From the NCBI RefSeq assembly GCF_000154725.1, contig NZ_DS544873.1, positions 4,375,085-4,439,084 on the forward strand: DNA of 64,000 nucleotides. The letters run 5' to 3'. This DNA comes from Kordia algicida OT-1. GTDB lineage: Bacteria; Bacteroidota; Bacteroidia; Flavobacteriales; Flavobacteriaceae. Below, one piece after another: positions 39,248 to 48,138 of this stretch (position 1 is the stretch's first letter; every line of letters starts with the position of its first letter). Below the pieces are notes generated by a model. It was not told where the DNA came from. It saw only the letters and a list, made by a program, of their open reading frames with translations, and made no database searches. Made by a program: the position numbers and the translations under genes.

Positions 39248-39646
39248 ATGGCACACGATCACGGACATACTGAACATAAATTAGCCATATTCAGAGGGAG
39301 ACTAAAATTTAAATCAAACGTTCAAAAAATTTGGGGCGTATTGATCTTCTTATCAATCATAACAATTATAGAAGTAGCATTTGGTATCTTTAAACCCGCT
39401 TTTTTAGTTGATAACTATTTCCTCGGAATGAAATTATTAAACTGGGTATTTATCATTTTAACCTTAGTAAAAGCATATTATATTGCTTGGGACTTTATGC
39501 ACTTACGTGACGAAAAAAGTTCATTGCGTAGAGCTGTTGTTTGGACCGCAGTATTTTTAATTGCATACTTATTGTTCATCTTATTACAAGAAGGAACTTA
39601 TATTGAAGGTGTAAAAGCAAACGGATTCATTAAGTGGGATTTCTAA
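39248..39646 (+). CDS. Cytochrome oxidase subunit IV, prokaryotic type
   Basis: A 132-residue protein with a His-rich N-terminus (AHDHGHTEH) and three hydrophobic helices (about 30-48, 60-80, 95-118), as in prokaryotic cytochrome C oxidase subunit IV. It follows the second subunit III gene by 30 bp and ends at a terminator. The motif IAWDFMHLRDEKSSLRRAV before helix 3 is typical. Confidence 0.9.
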   Translation: MAHDHGHTEHKLAIFRGRLKFKSNVQKIWGVLIFLSIITIIEVAFGIFKPAFLVDNYFLGMKLLNWVFIILTLVKAYYIAWDFMHLRDEKSSLRRAVVWTAVFLIAYLLFILLQEGTYIEGVKANGFIKWDF

Positions 39647-39668
39647 AAATTCACTACAAAATATAAAG

Positions 39669-39698
39669 AAAAGCGATACAATATGTGTCGCTTTTTTT
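39669..39698 (+). terminator. Terminator after the subunit IV gene
   Basis: GCGATAC pairs with GTGTCGC (one wobble), extended by A/T pairs and a T-run. Confidence 0.82.
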
Positions 39699-39791
39699 AT
39701 GAATACTAATCACAGGAAAATTACAGCATAAAAATCATCTTAAAAAGTAAAAAAAACGAAAGATTATAGCGTTAAATAGCGAATCGATTTT

Positions 39792-39799
39792 TATTTTTG
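39792..39799 (+). promoter_or_regulatory. Putative -7 box of the oxidase-maturation genes
   Basis: TATTTTTG fits TAnnTTTG and lies 56 bases before the ATG at 39855. Confidence 0.4.
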
Positions 39800-39854
39800 T
39801 ATTCGCTAAAGTTATGATGCTTATATAACTGATTACGAACGTTAAAACGTACAA

Positions 39855-40562
39855 ATGAAAAAGAAGATTATCTTAGGAGTTTTATTCTTATTGCCAGTAT
39901 CTATTGTATTAATTCTTCTTTTTACCACACACAATTATACACCACTTCCCGTAATCAAAATGAACGTTTCCGAGCTAGTAAACTATGACTCCATAGAGGA
40001 ACGAGACATTCAATTTGAAGGGAAAATTACCATACTTGGATTTTTAGGAAACAATGTAAAAGACAGAAAGATCAACGTATTAAATCTGAATCAAAAGATA
40101 TACAAGCGTTTTAGTGGCTTCAAACATTTTCAATTAGTCATGTTGGTCACGCCAGGACAACGCGAAGAAATCGAAGAATTAAAATTTCAAATCAGTCGTT
40201 TTGCTGATGAATTGAAATCATGGAATTTCGTTGAAGTTGATGATCGTGAATTAACCCGAATTTTTGAAGGACTCGATTCTCCACTTACGTTAGATCAATA
40301 CAATAGTTCTGACTTTGTATACATTATTGACAAAGACAAAAACTTGCGCGGACGTTTTGACGATCGTTCTAAAACAGAAATACAAGAAGAAGCAACGCCA
40401 TACATGTTGTACGGATATAATACAACATTAATCTCGGAACTCTCAGGGAAAATGACAGACGATATCCGAATTCTATTTGAAGAATATCGAGGAAAATCAA
40501 AAAAAGAACAATCGCAAGACCGTAGAAAAGAAATCATCGAAGTTGACAAAAACGAAAAATAA
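39855..40562 (+). CDS. SCO-like thioredoxin-fold protein lacking the copper ligands
   Basis: A 235-residue protein with an N-terminal membrane anchor (about 4-24). I recognise no named family. Its order of segments parallels the SCO protein that follows: GKITILGFLG where SCO has GKVTVMEFFF; FQLVMLVTPG where SCO has FAIASFTIDP; and FVYIIDKDKNLRGRFDD where SCO has YFALVDKNGFIRSRRDN. The CxxxC pair and the C-terminal His of SCO are absent, and the mature part has no Cys. One base separates its stop from the SCO ATG. A structural partner or inactive paralogue of SCO is an inference. Confidence 0.8.
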   Translation: MKKKIILGVLFLLPVSIVLILLFTTHNYTPLPVIKMNVSELVNYDSIEERDIQFEGKITILGFLGNNVKDRKINVLNLNQKIYKRFSGFKHFQLVMLVTPGQREEIEELKFQISRFADELKSWNFVEVDDRELTRIFEGLDSPLTLDQYNSSDFVYIIDKDKNLRGRFDDRSKTEIQEEATPYMLYGYNTTLISELSGKMTDDIRILFEEYRGKSKKEQSQDRRKEIIEVDKNEK

Positions 40563-40563
40563 T

Positions 40564-41265
40564 ATGAACAAAAATTATTCATACATAGGAATTGCTTTTA
40601 TCATCTTAGTCTTTGGAATTATTTTTATTCCTAGAATCGTAAATACTGTCAAAGAAGAATCGATTGTAGAAAAAGACCGTATGAACATTGAAGGGAAAGA
40701 GCGAAACAAAAAGTTACTCTATCTTAAAATAAACGGAAAAGCGCGAAGTGTGCCCGATTTTTTATTTACAAATCAAGATGGTTTACAAATTTCAAATGAT
40801 GACTTTAAAGGGAAAGTAACCGTAATGGAATTTTTCTTCACAACGTGTCCAACAATTTGTCCCGTAATGAATAGCAACATGCGAACGCTAGATGAAGAAT
40901 TTCACGAAAGAGACGATTTTGCTATTGCTTCTTTTACGATAGATCCAGAAACGGATACGCCAAAAAAACTAAAAGAATATGCAGAACGTTATGGTGTCAA
41001 ATCGCTAAACTGGCATTTTTTAACAGGCGATTTAGAAAAAATACACGAACTCTCCAATACTGGATTCAATATTTTTGCGGGAATCAACCCAGAAGTTGCA
41101 GGCGGATTTGAGCATCAAGGATATTTTGCACTCGTAGATAAAAATGGATTCATACGTTCGCGTAGAGACAATCATGGAAATCCTAAAATTTACTACCAAG
41201 GAACAGACGTTAAAGAAGTAGCAATGCTAAAAGAAGACATCAAAAACTTATTAGAAGAAGAATAG
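40564..41265 (+). CDS. SCO1/SenC family copper chaperone
   Basis: SCO proteins deliver copper to, and reduce, the CuA site of oxidase subunit II. The 233-residue protein has an N-terminal membrane anchor (about 6-24) and a thioredoxin fold with C95-P-T-I-C99 and His184 (FEHQGYF), the three copper ligands. IDPETDTPKKLKEYA is also family-typical. An open frame extends to 40477 inside the upstream gene, but the ATG at 40564, one base after that gene's stop, is the natural start. Translation is probably coupled. Confidence 0.94.
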   Translation: MNKNYSYIGIAFIILVFGIIFIPRIVNTVKEESIVEKDRMNIEGKERNKKLLYLKINGKARSVPDFLFTNQDGLQISNDDFKGKVTVMEFFFTTCPTICPVMNSNMRTLDEEFHERDDFAIASFTIDPETDTPKKLKEYAERYGVKSLNWHFLTGDLEKIHELSNTGFNIFAGINPEVAGGFEHQGYFALVDKNGFIRSRRDNHGNPKIYYQGTDVKEVAMLKEDIKNLLEEE

Positions 41266-41269
41266 AATT

Positions 41270-41830
41270 ATGGAAGCGACCAATGACATTGAGAAAAAAT
41301 ACAAAGTGTGGATTATCATTTTATCCATCGCCATACCATTAGTAGTAGCCGTATTATTTGGTGTAAAAATACCAAACGCAAAGCCACTAATGTTTTTACC
41401 ACCAATTTATGCTACCATTAACGGACTTACGGCAGTTTTATTAGTTGCTGCGGTAATGGCAATCAAAAACAAAAAAGTAAAATTGCATGAAACGCTGATG
41501 AAAATCTGTATTGGACTTTCCGTACTTTTCTTAGGAATGTATGTTGCGTATCACATGACTTCTGAATCTACAAAATTTGGAGGCGAAGGATTGATAAAAG
41601 GAATTTATTTCTTCATCCTAATCACGCACATAGTATTAAGTATTGCAATTATTCCTTTGGTATTAATAACGTACGTAAAAGCGTTGGCAAAACGTTTCGA
41701 CAAGCACAGAAAAATAGCAAAAATCACGTTTCCAATTTGGTTATATGTTGCGGTAACAGGAGTTATTGTGTATCTAATGATTTCTCCGTATTACAAAACT
41801 GCGGAAGAAGTTGTAAACGCAATTCAATAA
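41270..41830 (+). CDS. DUF420 family membrane protein (oxidase assembly)
   Basis: A 186-residue protein with five hydrophobic helices and conserved His residues (KLHETLMK, YVAYHMTSES, ITHIVLSI, FDKHRKIAK), the layout of DUF420. To my knowledge this family includes CtaM/YozB, a factor needed for aa3-type oxidase in Firmicutes. Its place between SCO and a CxxC membrane protein supports a role in oxidase assembly. Its stop codon shares a base with the next start (TAATG). Confidence 0.85.
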   Translation: MEATNDIEKKYKVWIIILSIAIPLVVAVLFGVKIPNAKPLMFLPPIYATINGLTAVLLVAAVMAIKNKKVKLHETLMKICIGLSVLFLGMYVAYHMTSESTKFGGEGLIKGIYFFILITHIVLSIAIIPLVLITYVKALAKRFDKHRKIAKITFPIWLYVAVTGVIVYLMISPYYKTAEEVVNAIQ

Positions 41831-42063
41831 TGAAAAAAAAATATACAATACTATTCGTCATTCTAATGCTCAGTATCGTTTCTGCAGATGCTCAATGCGC
41901 TATGTGTAGAGCTGTATTGGAGTCCGAAGCAGATTTATCGCAAGCCAAAGGTGTCAACAATGGCATAGTATATCTCATGGCAATTCCGTATGTATTAGTA
42001 GCAATCACAGTATTTTTCATCTACAAAACATTTAATAAAAAAACAAAAACGAAAAAAATCTAA
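41830..42063 (+). CDS. Small CxxC membrane protein coupled to the oxidase-maturation genes
   Basis: A 77-residue protein: signal-like segment (1-21, ending ADAQ), then C-A-M-C at about 23-26, a short hydrophilic stretch ending NNGIVYLMA, one transmembrane helix (about 47-66) and a Lys-rich cytoplasmic tail. The frame is open upstream to 41737, but the TAATG overlap with the DUF420 stop marks the true start. I know no characterised function. The exported CxxC and the context suggest a thiol or copper-handling accessory of oxidase assembly, which is inference. Confidence 0.8.
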   Translation: MKKKYTILFVILMLSIVSADAQCAMCRAVLESEADLSQAKGVNNGIVYLMAIPYVLVAITVFFIYKTFNKKTKTKKI

Positions 42064-42182
42064 CTTTTTTTGTAACGAATTCATAGTTGATTAGTCTTAT
42101 AACAAAATAAGATTAACACAATATTATAAAACTTGTAATCGCAAATAAGTAATATTGTTAAACTAACATAACCTAACCAATT

Positions 42183-42884
42183 ATGATTCAGATAAAGGAA
42201 TTGCACAAGTCCTATCGTATGGGAAGTAACCATCTTCACGTACTCAAAGGAATCAATCTCGACATAAAAGAAGGAGAATTTGTTTCCATAATGGGTTCTT
42301 CAGGTTCAGGAAAATCTACCTTATTAAATATCATTGGAATGTTGGACGAAGCCGAAAAAGGTTCGTACATATTAGACGATGTTCCAATCAAAAACCTAAG
42401 TGAAAAGAAAGCAGCGATCTATCGTAACAAATTCTTAGGATTCATCTTTCAATCATTCAACTTGATTAACTATAAAAATGCCGCAGAAAATGTAGCGTTG
42501 CCATTATACTATCAAGGAGTTCCAAGAAAAATCAGAAAAGAAAAATCATTATACTACTTAGAAAAAGTAGGTTTGGCTGATTGGGCGCATCACTTACCAA
42601 GTGAACTTTCTGGAGGACAAAAACAGCGTGTTGCCATTGCGCGTGCACTGGCTTCAGAGCCAAAAGTATTGCTTGCCGATGAGCCAACAGGAGCGTTAGA
42701 CACCAAAACCTCGTATGAAGTAATGGATTTTCTTCAAGGAATTAATGATGAAGGAAAAACCATATTAGTCGTAACGCACGAACCAGACATTGCCGATATG
42801 ACCAAACGTATTGTCATGCTAAAAGATGGTGTCATTGAAGAAGATAAAGTTGTAGAACAAGTAAGAGCTTCACAATATGTTTGA
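42183..42884 (+). CDS. MacB/LolD-type ABC transporter ATP-binding protein
   Basis: The ATPase of a type VII (MacB-like) ABC system. The 233-residue protein has Walker [10 protein letters not shown] at 38-46, the Q-loop near 90, the signature LSGGQKQR at 142-149, Walker B LLADEP at 163-168, and the H-loop THEP. It overlaps the first permease gene by 8 bp and begins a five-gene operon: ATPase, two permeases, adaptor and TolC. Confidence 0.93.
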   Translation: MIQIKELHKSYRMGSNHLHVLKGINLDIKEGEFVSIMGSSGSGKSTLLNIIGMLDEAEKGSYILDDVPIKNLSEKKAAIYRNKFLGFIFQSFNLINYKNAAENVALPLYYQGVPRKIRKEKSLYYLEKVGLADWAHHLPSELSGGQKQRVAIARALASEPKVLLADEPTGALDTKTSYEVMDFLQGINDEGKTILVVTHEPDIADMTKRIVMLKDGVIEEDKVVEQVRASQYV

Positions 42885-44109
42885 TTTAGATCGTTGGCGA
42901 GAAATATTCCAAACCATCAATAAAAACAAGCTAAGAACATTATTAGCTGGTTTTACGGTAACGCTCGGTATTTTGATCTTTACCATACTTTTTGGAATGG
43001 GAAATGGTCTCAAAAATACATTCTATGAGTCTTTTCAAGACGATGCACAAAATACCATTTTTATCTATCCTGGTTTTGCAAAAAAACCATTCAAAGGATT
43101 TAAAGAAAACAGACGTATCGAATTTAAAAATGAAGACTTAGAACTTCTCAAAGAGAAATTTGGAGATCGTATCGAATACATTACCGCAAGAATCTCAGAC
43201 GGAGTTACGGTAAAATATAAAAGTGAATACGGAAACTACACGGTAAGAGCGGTACATCCTTCGCATCAATACTTAGAGCAAACAGACATTGAAAAAGGAC
43301 GCTACATCAACGAAAACGATATTAAAAACGACGCACGTGTAGCTGTAATTGGACGTTTGGTTGAAGAAGATTTATTTGGACGAGACAACGCCGTTGGAAA
43401 ATACTTTACGCTCAACAAAATTGTTTACAGAGTCATTGGTGTATTTAGTGATATTGGAAGTGGCGATAGGGAAGAACGGAACATTTATACACCTGTAACT
43501 ACACAACAACTCATTTACAAAAACACCGACAAAATAGATCAGATCAACTTGTCCTATAACATGTCTATTGGTGCAAGTGGCGCGCGTAGACTTTCTAAAG
43601 ACATCGAAAAACTACTTAAAAACAAGCATAATATTGCGCCGAGCGATCAAAACGGAATCTATATAGAAAGTGTTATTGAAGATTTAGAACAAACCTTACA
43701 GTTCGCCAATGTATTACAAATCATTGTATTTTTTATCGGTTTCGGAACCTTATTAGCAGGTGTGATCGGAATTAGTAATATCATGGTGTATATCGTAAAA
43801 GAACGTACCAAAGAACTCGGAATTCGAAAAGCATTAGGCGCAAAACCAAGTGCTGTAATCGGAATGATTTTACAAGAAACAGTGGTCATTACCATGATAT
43901 TTGGATATATAGGATTACTCATAGGAAACTTTATACTCAAATCTATGGGAAGAAAACTAGAAGATTGGTTCATTACCAATCCAAATGTAAGTCAAGGAAT
44001 TATCATCTTTGCTACAGTAACTCTAGTATTGGCAGGTTTAATTGCAGGATACATACCTGCGCGTAGAGCTGCAAAAGTAAAACCAATTGTAGCGCTAAGA
44101 GACGAATAA
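42877..44109 (+). CDS. MacB-type ABC transporter permease 1
   Basis: A 410-residue FtsX/MacB-type permease. One N-terminal helix (about 20-42) is followed by a large periplasmic domain (MacB_PCD, about 45-270) and three C-terminal helices (about 285-308, 330-352, 370-398). The family motif KERTKELGIRKALGAKP lies between the first two of these. It begins within the ATPase gene and precedes permease 2 by 16 bp. Two different permeases with one ATPase suggest a heterodimeric exporter. The substrate is unknown. Confidence 0.92.
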   Translation: MFDLDRWREIFQTINKNKLRTLLAGFTVTLGILIFTILFGMGNGLKNTFYESFQDDAQNTIFIYPGFAKKPFKGFKENRRIEFKNEDLELLKEKFGDRIEYITARISDGVTVKYKSEYGNYTVRAVHPSHQYLEQTDIEKGRYINENDIKNDARVAVIGRLVEEDLFGRDNAVGKYFTLNKIVYRVIGVFSDIGSGDREERNIYTPVTTQQLIYKNTDKIDQINLSYNMSIGASGARRLSKDIEKLLKNKHNIAPSDQNGIYIESVIEDLEQTLQFANVLQIIVFFIGFGTLLAGVIGISNIMVYIVKERTKELGIRKALGAKPSAVIGMILQETVVITMIFGYIGLLIGNFILKSMGRKLEDWFITNPNVSQGIIIFATVTLVLAGLIAGYIPARRAAKVKPIVALRDE

Positions 44110-44125
44110 AAAACCAAGAACGAAC

Positions 44126-45388
44126 ATGAAATTTATATTTACAAGAGATACTTGGCAAGAAATTTTCGGAACCATTCGTAAAAATAAATTACGAACGGCG
44201 ATCACGGTCATTGGTGTATTTTGGGGAATTTTACTCTTTATAGGCTTACAAGGCGCAGCAAAAGGTGTCGAAAACGGATTTGATATGGCTTTCAAAGATA
44301 TGGCAACAAATAGTATCTTTCTTTGGGGACAACAAACAGGAATTCCGTATGCAGGTTACAACCGAAATCGCAGTGTTCGTATTGAATTAAGTGATACTTA
44401 TAGAATTGCCAATCAAGTAGAAGGTGTGCAATTTGTAGCACCAAGAAACGCAAAAGGAATCTTTGATGGAGCGCCACCATTAGTAGTAAACAAACTAAAA
44501 TCAGGAAACTACAAAGTTTTTGGAGACTATCCTGTAATTGACAAAGTATCAAAGAAAAAAATACGAAAAGGACGCTTCCTTAACCAAAAAGATATTGACG
44601 AAAAACGAAAAATATGTGTCATAGGAGAACGTATTCAAAAAGAACTCTTTGAAAAAGATGAAGATCCAATAGGACAATATATCAAAATAAGCAACATTTA
44701 CTTTCAGGTAGTTGGCGTGTACAAAAAAAATAATACAGATTTTTTTGAAGGTGACAACTCAGTATTCATTCCATTTACAACCTTCAAAAGAGTTTTCAAT
44801 ACAGGAAATAGAATTGGTTGGATGGTTATTGCAGGATATCCAGATGAAGATATTGTAGCGATTGAAGAAAAAACAAAAACATTGCTCAAAAGAAGGTACG
44901 ACGTACATCCAGATGACGAAAGAGCCTTTGGAGCCGCAAACTTAGGAGAAATGTTTGGGAAAATTACAGGATTCGTAAAAGGACTAAAATTTACAGCATT
45001 AATTGTTGGAATTGCCACGATACTCGCAGGAGTCATTGCCATTGGAAACATTCTACTGATAACCGTAAAAGAACGTACCAAAGAAATAGGAATTAGACGT
45101 GCGCTAGGAGCAAAGCCAGGAGAAATCAGAGGACAAATTATACTCGAATCCGTTTTCCTAACATTAGTAGCTGGAATATTTGGAATCACCATTGGCGGCT
45201 TATTGCTGTCAACTTTAAATGGTTGGACGCAAAGCCTAGAAGATTTCCCATTTGTCAATCCAACGGTAAGTTTAGAATACATAGGAATGGCACTTGGACT
45301 CATGGTAGTACTTGGAACACTCATAGGGCTCATACCAGCGCAACGTGCCGTAAATGTCCGACCTATTGAAGCATTAAGAGAAGAATAA
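44126..45388 (+). CDS. MacB-type ABC transporter permease 2
   Basis: A 420-residue paralogue of permease 1 with the same plan: helix at about 20-40, periplasmic domain, three C-terminal helices, and KERTKEIGIRRALGAKP. Paralogy with the preceding gene is visible at both ends (RDTWQEIFGTIRKNKLRTA against RWREIFQTINKNKLRTL). The adaptor follows 41 bp later. Confidence 0.92.
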   Translation: MKFIFTRDTWQEIFGTIRKNKLRTAITVIGVFWGILLFIGLQGAAKGVENGFDMAFKDMATNSIFLWGQQTGIPYAGYNRNRSVRIELSDTYRIANQVEGVQFVAPRNAKGIFDGAPPLVVNKLKSGNYKVFGDYPVIDKVSKKKIRKGRFLNQKDIDEKRKICVIGERIQKELFEKDEDPIGQYIKISNIYFQVVGVYKKNNTDFFEGDNSVFIPFTTFKRVFNTGNRIGWMVIAGYPDEDIVAIEEKTKTLLKRRYDVHPDDERAFGAANLGEMFGKITGFVKGLKFTALIVGIATILAGVIAIGNILLITVKERTKEIGIRRALGAKPGEIRGQIILESVFLTLVAGIFGITIGGLLLSTLNGWTQSLEDFPFVNPTVSLEYIGMALGLMVVLGTLIGLIPAQRAVNVRPIEALREE

Positions 45389-45429
45389 CTATAACATCAA
45401 TCAATATTATAATTTAAGAACTAAGAAAA

Positions 45430-46599
45430 ATGAAGAAAATTTTATTAATCCTATTATTAATAGTATTTATCTTAGGAGCATTTGGAGCAGCATCATACTT
45501 TATCAGTTCAAATAAAAAAAGTACTGAAACTTTTGAAACGGAAACGCCTTTTAGGACTTCAATCGTTAGAAAAACAGTAGCCGCAGGAACAGTAATTCCT
45601 GAAGATGAAGTAGAAATCAAACCTCAAATCTCTGGAATTATTGAAAAAATACACGTTGAAGAAGGTGAAAAAATCAAAACAGGAGATTTAATTGCAAGCA
45701 TCAAAGTTGTTCCTAATGAGCAATCATTAAACAGTGCTAGAAATAGAATTAAAAACTCACAAATAGTATTAAACAACGCAAAAATTGCGTACGATAGAAA
45801 CAAATCACTTTTTGACAAAGGAATCATTTCAAGTCAGGAATTTGAACGAGCAGAATTGTCATACGATCAAGCAAAACAGGAAGTTCGCAATGCACAAAGC
45901 GATTTGCAAATCATCAAAAAAGGTTCTGTAGGAGGTTCTTCGGCAAACACAAACGTAAGAGCAACTGTTTCAGGAACGATCTTAGTCATTCCTGTAAAAG
46001 AAGGAGATCAAGTAATTGAAAGTAACAACTTCAATGCAGGAACAAGTATTGCAACTATTGCTGATCTTAGCAAAATGATCTTTGAAGGAAAAGTAGATGA
46101 AGCAGAAGTTGGAAAACTAAAGCCAGACTCAGAACTAAAAGTAAGTCTTGGAGCAATTGAAGACAAAGAATTTGATGCACAACTTACATTTGTTGCGCCA
46201 AAAGGAGTAGAAGAAAGTGGAGCTGTTCAATTCAAAATTAGAGCAGATGTTGCACTTGATGATGATTACTTTATCAGAGCAGGATACAGTGCAAATGCTT
46301 CTATTGAACTTGAAAAAAAGGAAGATGTTTTAGTTATTGACGAAGGTTTGTTGCGTTTCGATTCTAGAAATGAAGACAAGCCTTATGTTGAAGTAAAAAC
46401 CGGAGAACAAAAATTCAAAAAACAATTCATAGAAGTCGGTATCTCTGATGGTAAAAACATTGAAATCCTTTCTGGTTTAGAAGAAAAAGACGAAATAAAA
46501 GTCTGGAACAAAAAAGCTAAAAAAATAGACGACGAAGACAATAATGACAAGGAAAATGGCGATGAGGATAATACTGACGAAGACGAAATAAACGATTAA
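45430..46599 (+). CDS. Periplasmic adaptor (HlyD/MacA-like) subunit
   Basis: The membrane-fusion protein that bridges the ABC permeases and TolC. The 389-residue protein has an N-terminal helix (about 4-22), biotinyl-lipoyl halves (IIEKIHVEEGEKIKTGDLIA, and the second near GTILVIPVKEGDQVI), a coiled-coil hairpin between them (about 95-160) and a beta-barrel domain. The C-terminal tail (about 360-389) is almost entirely D, E, N and K. It lies 21 bp before the TolC gene. Confidence 0.92.
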   Translation: MKKILLILLLIVFILGAFGAASYFISSNKKSTETFETETPFRTSIVRKTVAAGTVIPEDEVEIKPQISGIIEKIHVEEGEKIKTGDLIASIKVVPNEQSLNSARNRIKNSQIVLNNAKIAYDRNKSLFDKGIISSQEFERAELSYDQAKQEVRNAQSDLQIIKKGSVGGSSANTNVRATVSGTILVIPVKEGDQVIESNNFNAGTSIATIADLSKMIFEGKVDEAEVGKLKPDSELKVSLGAIEDKEFDAQLTFVAPKGVEESGAVQFKIRADVALDDDYFIRAGYSANASIELEKKEDVLVIDEGLLRFDSRNEDKPYVEVKTGEQKFKKQFIEVGISDGKNIEILSGLEEKDEIKVWNKKAKKIDDEDNNDKENGDEDNTDEDEIND

Positions 46600-46620
46600 C
46601 ACCGAAACATTACATACCAC

Positions 46621-48054
46621 ATGAAAAAAGTTTTAACATTTATATTGCTCATTGCTGCCACAACAGCAACAATGCATGCACAGAAAAAATGGACATTAAA
46701 AGAATGTGTTGATTATGCGCTCGATAACAGTATTTCAATCAAACAAGCACAACTCAACCGCGAATCTACCGAAATAGATAAAAGTGATGCCGTAGGTAAC
46801 TTTTTACCTTCCATAAATGCATCATCTTCCCATTCATGGAATATTGGTTTAAACCAGAATATTACTACAGGTATTTTAGAAAATCAGACCACTCAAAATA
46901 CGTCTGTAGGTCTTAATATGAATGTAACGCTATTTGATGGTTTGCAAAATGTAAACAGATTGCACAGAGCTAATTTAGCAATTTTGGCAAATCAATATCA
47001 GTTAGATGACATTAAAGACAATACCTCTTTACAAGTGGTACAAGCATTCTTGCAGATTCTATTCAACAAAGAATCACTAAAAGTGCTTGAAGCGCAATAT
47101 GCAGTAACTAAAGCAGAATTAGAACGTACAAATGAACTTGTAAAAGAAGGTGTATTGCCACGTGGCGATAAATTCGAAATCGAAGCCAACCTGGCTACAC
47201 AAGAGCAACAAATAGTGAATGCAGAAAATGCGTTACGTTTCTCTAAAATATCCTTGGCACAATTGCTACTAATTACCGACTACGAAAACTTTGATATCGC
47301 TGAAGGTAATTACATGATTCCATCAACAACAATCATGAACAACACACCACGACAAATCTTTGAAAAGTCTATGGAAGTTCGTAACAACATAAAAATATCT
47401 GAAGCAAACATTCAATTGGCAGAATACGACTTAAAAATAGCTAAAGGGCAACGTTATCCAACTCTTTCAGGATTTTACAGTTTCAATACCAGAGCAACCA
47501 ACTCAGATATTTTCGCTGGCTTTATTCCAGATACAGAAGATCCATTCAATACTATTGGTTTTGTAGAAGGAACAGGAGAAAACGTATTAACCCCAAATTT
47601 TTTAAGAGTTACGGAAAAATCTGATCCACTATTCGATCAATTCAGCGACAATAAAGGTCACTCATTCGGCTTGCAATTAAGCATTCCTATATTTAATGGT
47701 TTTAGAACAAGTAACAATGTAAAACGAAGTGAAATTGCCATAGAAAGAGCAAAATATAATTTAGAGCAGTCAAAAATCGATTTAGAAGCAACTGTAAATC
47801 AAGCATACAATGATGCCAAAGGCGCACTAAAAGCCTACGAAGCTGCCGAAAAAACATTATTAGCACGACGTGAAGCACATAGAAATTCAACTGACAGATT
47901 TAGTGAAGGAATGATGAACTCTTTCGATTTCAGTCAGTCAAAACAACGTTTAGAATCAGCAGAATCCGATGTCGTACGAACAAAATACGATTACATCTTC
48001 CGATTAAAAATACTAGAATTCTATTTCGGACTTCCGCTCACAGATTTGCAATAA
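46621..48054 (+). CDS. TolC-family outer-membrane efflux protein
   Basis: A 477-residue outer-membrane channel with a signal peptide (1-20, ending MHAQ) and two OEP repeats of long helices (about 25-220 and 230-470). Typical phrases are WTLKECVDYALDNS at the start and FNGFRTSNNVKRSEIA in the second half. It completes the efflux operon, which ends at the terminator that abuts the tsaB promoter. Confidence 0.93.
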   Translation: MKKVLTFILLIAATTATMHAQKKWTLKECVDYALDNSISIKQAQLNRESTEIDKSDAVGNFLPSINASSSHSWNIGLNQNITTGILENQTTQNTSVGLNMNVTLFDGLQNVNRLHRANLAILANQYQLDDIKDNTSLQVVQAFLQILFNKESLKVLEAQYAVTKAELERTNELVKEGVLPRGDKFEIEANLATQEQQIVNAENALRFSKISLAQLLLITDYENFDIAEGNYMIPSTTIMNNTPRQIFEKSMEVRNNIKISEANIQLAEYDLKIAKGQRYPTLSGFYSFNTRATNSDIFAGFIPDTEDPFNTIGFVEGTGENVLTPNFLRVTEKSDPLFDQFSDNKGHSFGLQLSIPIFNGFRTSNNVKRSEIAIERAKYNLEQSKIDLEATVNQAYNDAKGALKAYEAAEKTLLARREAHRNSTDRFSEGMMNSFDFSQSKQRLESAESDVVRTKYDYIFRLKILEFYFGLPLTDLQ

Positions 48055-48073
48055 AAATCATCATAAAACACAT

Positions 48074-48113
48074 AAAAAAGCATCAATACTTTCAAAAAGG
48101 TTGGTGCTTTTTT
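48074..48113 (+). terminator. Terminator of the efflux operon
   Basis: AAAAAAGCATCAA pairs with TTGGTGCTTTTTT (one G-T wobble) around a 14-base loop. The T-run continues into the tsaB -7 box. Confidence 0.82.
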
Positions 48114-48120
48114 ACTTTTG
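48113..48120 (+). promoter_or_regulatory. -7 box of tsaB
   Basis: TACTTTTG fits TAnnTTTG, starts on the last T of the upstream terminator, and lies 18 bases before the tsaB ATG. Confidence 0.45.
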
Positions 48121-48138
48121 TCAAAAATTACGCAGTTC

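Noticed and set aside
40477-40563. Longer SCO protein from TTG 40477
   Set aside because: The extension is a Lys/Asn-rich translation of the neighbouring gene in another frame, and the ATG at 40564 is ideally placed.
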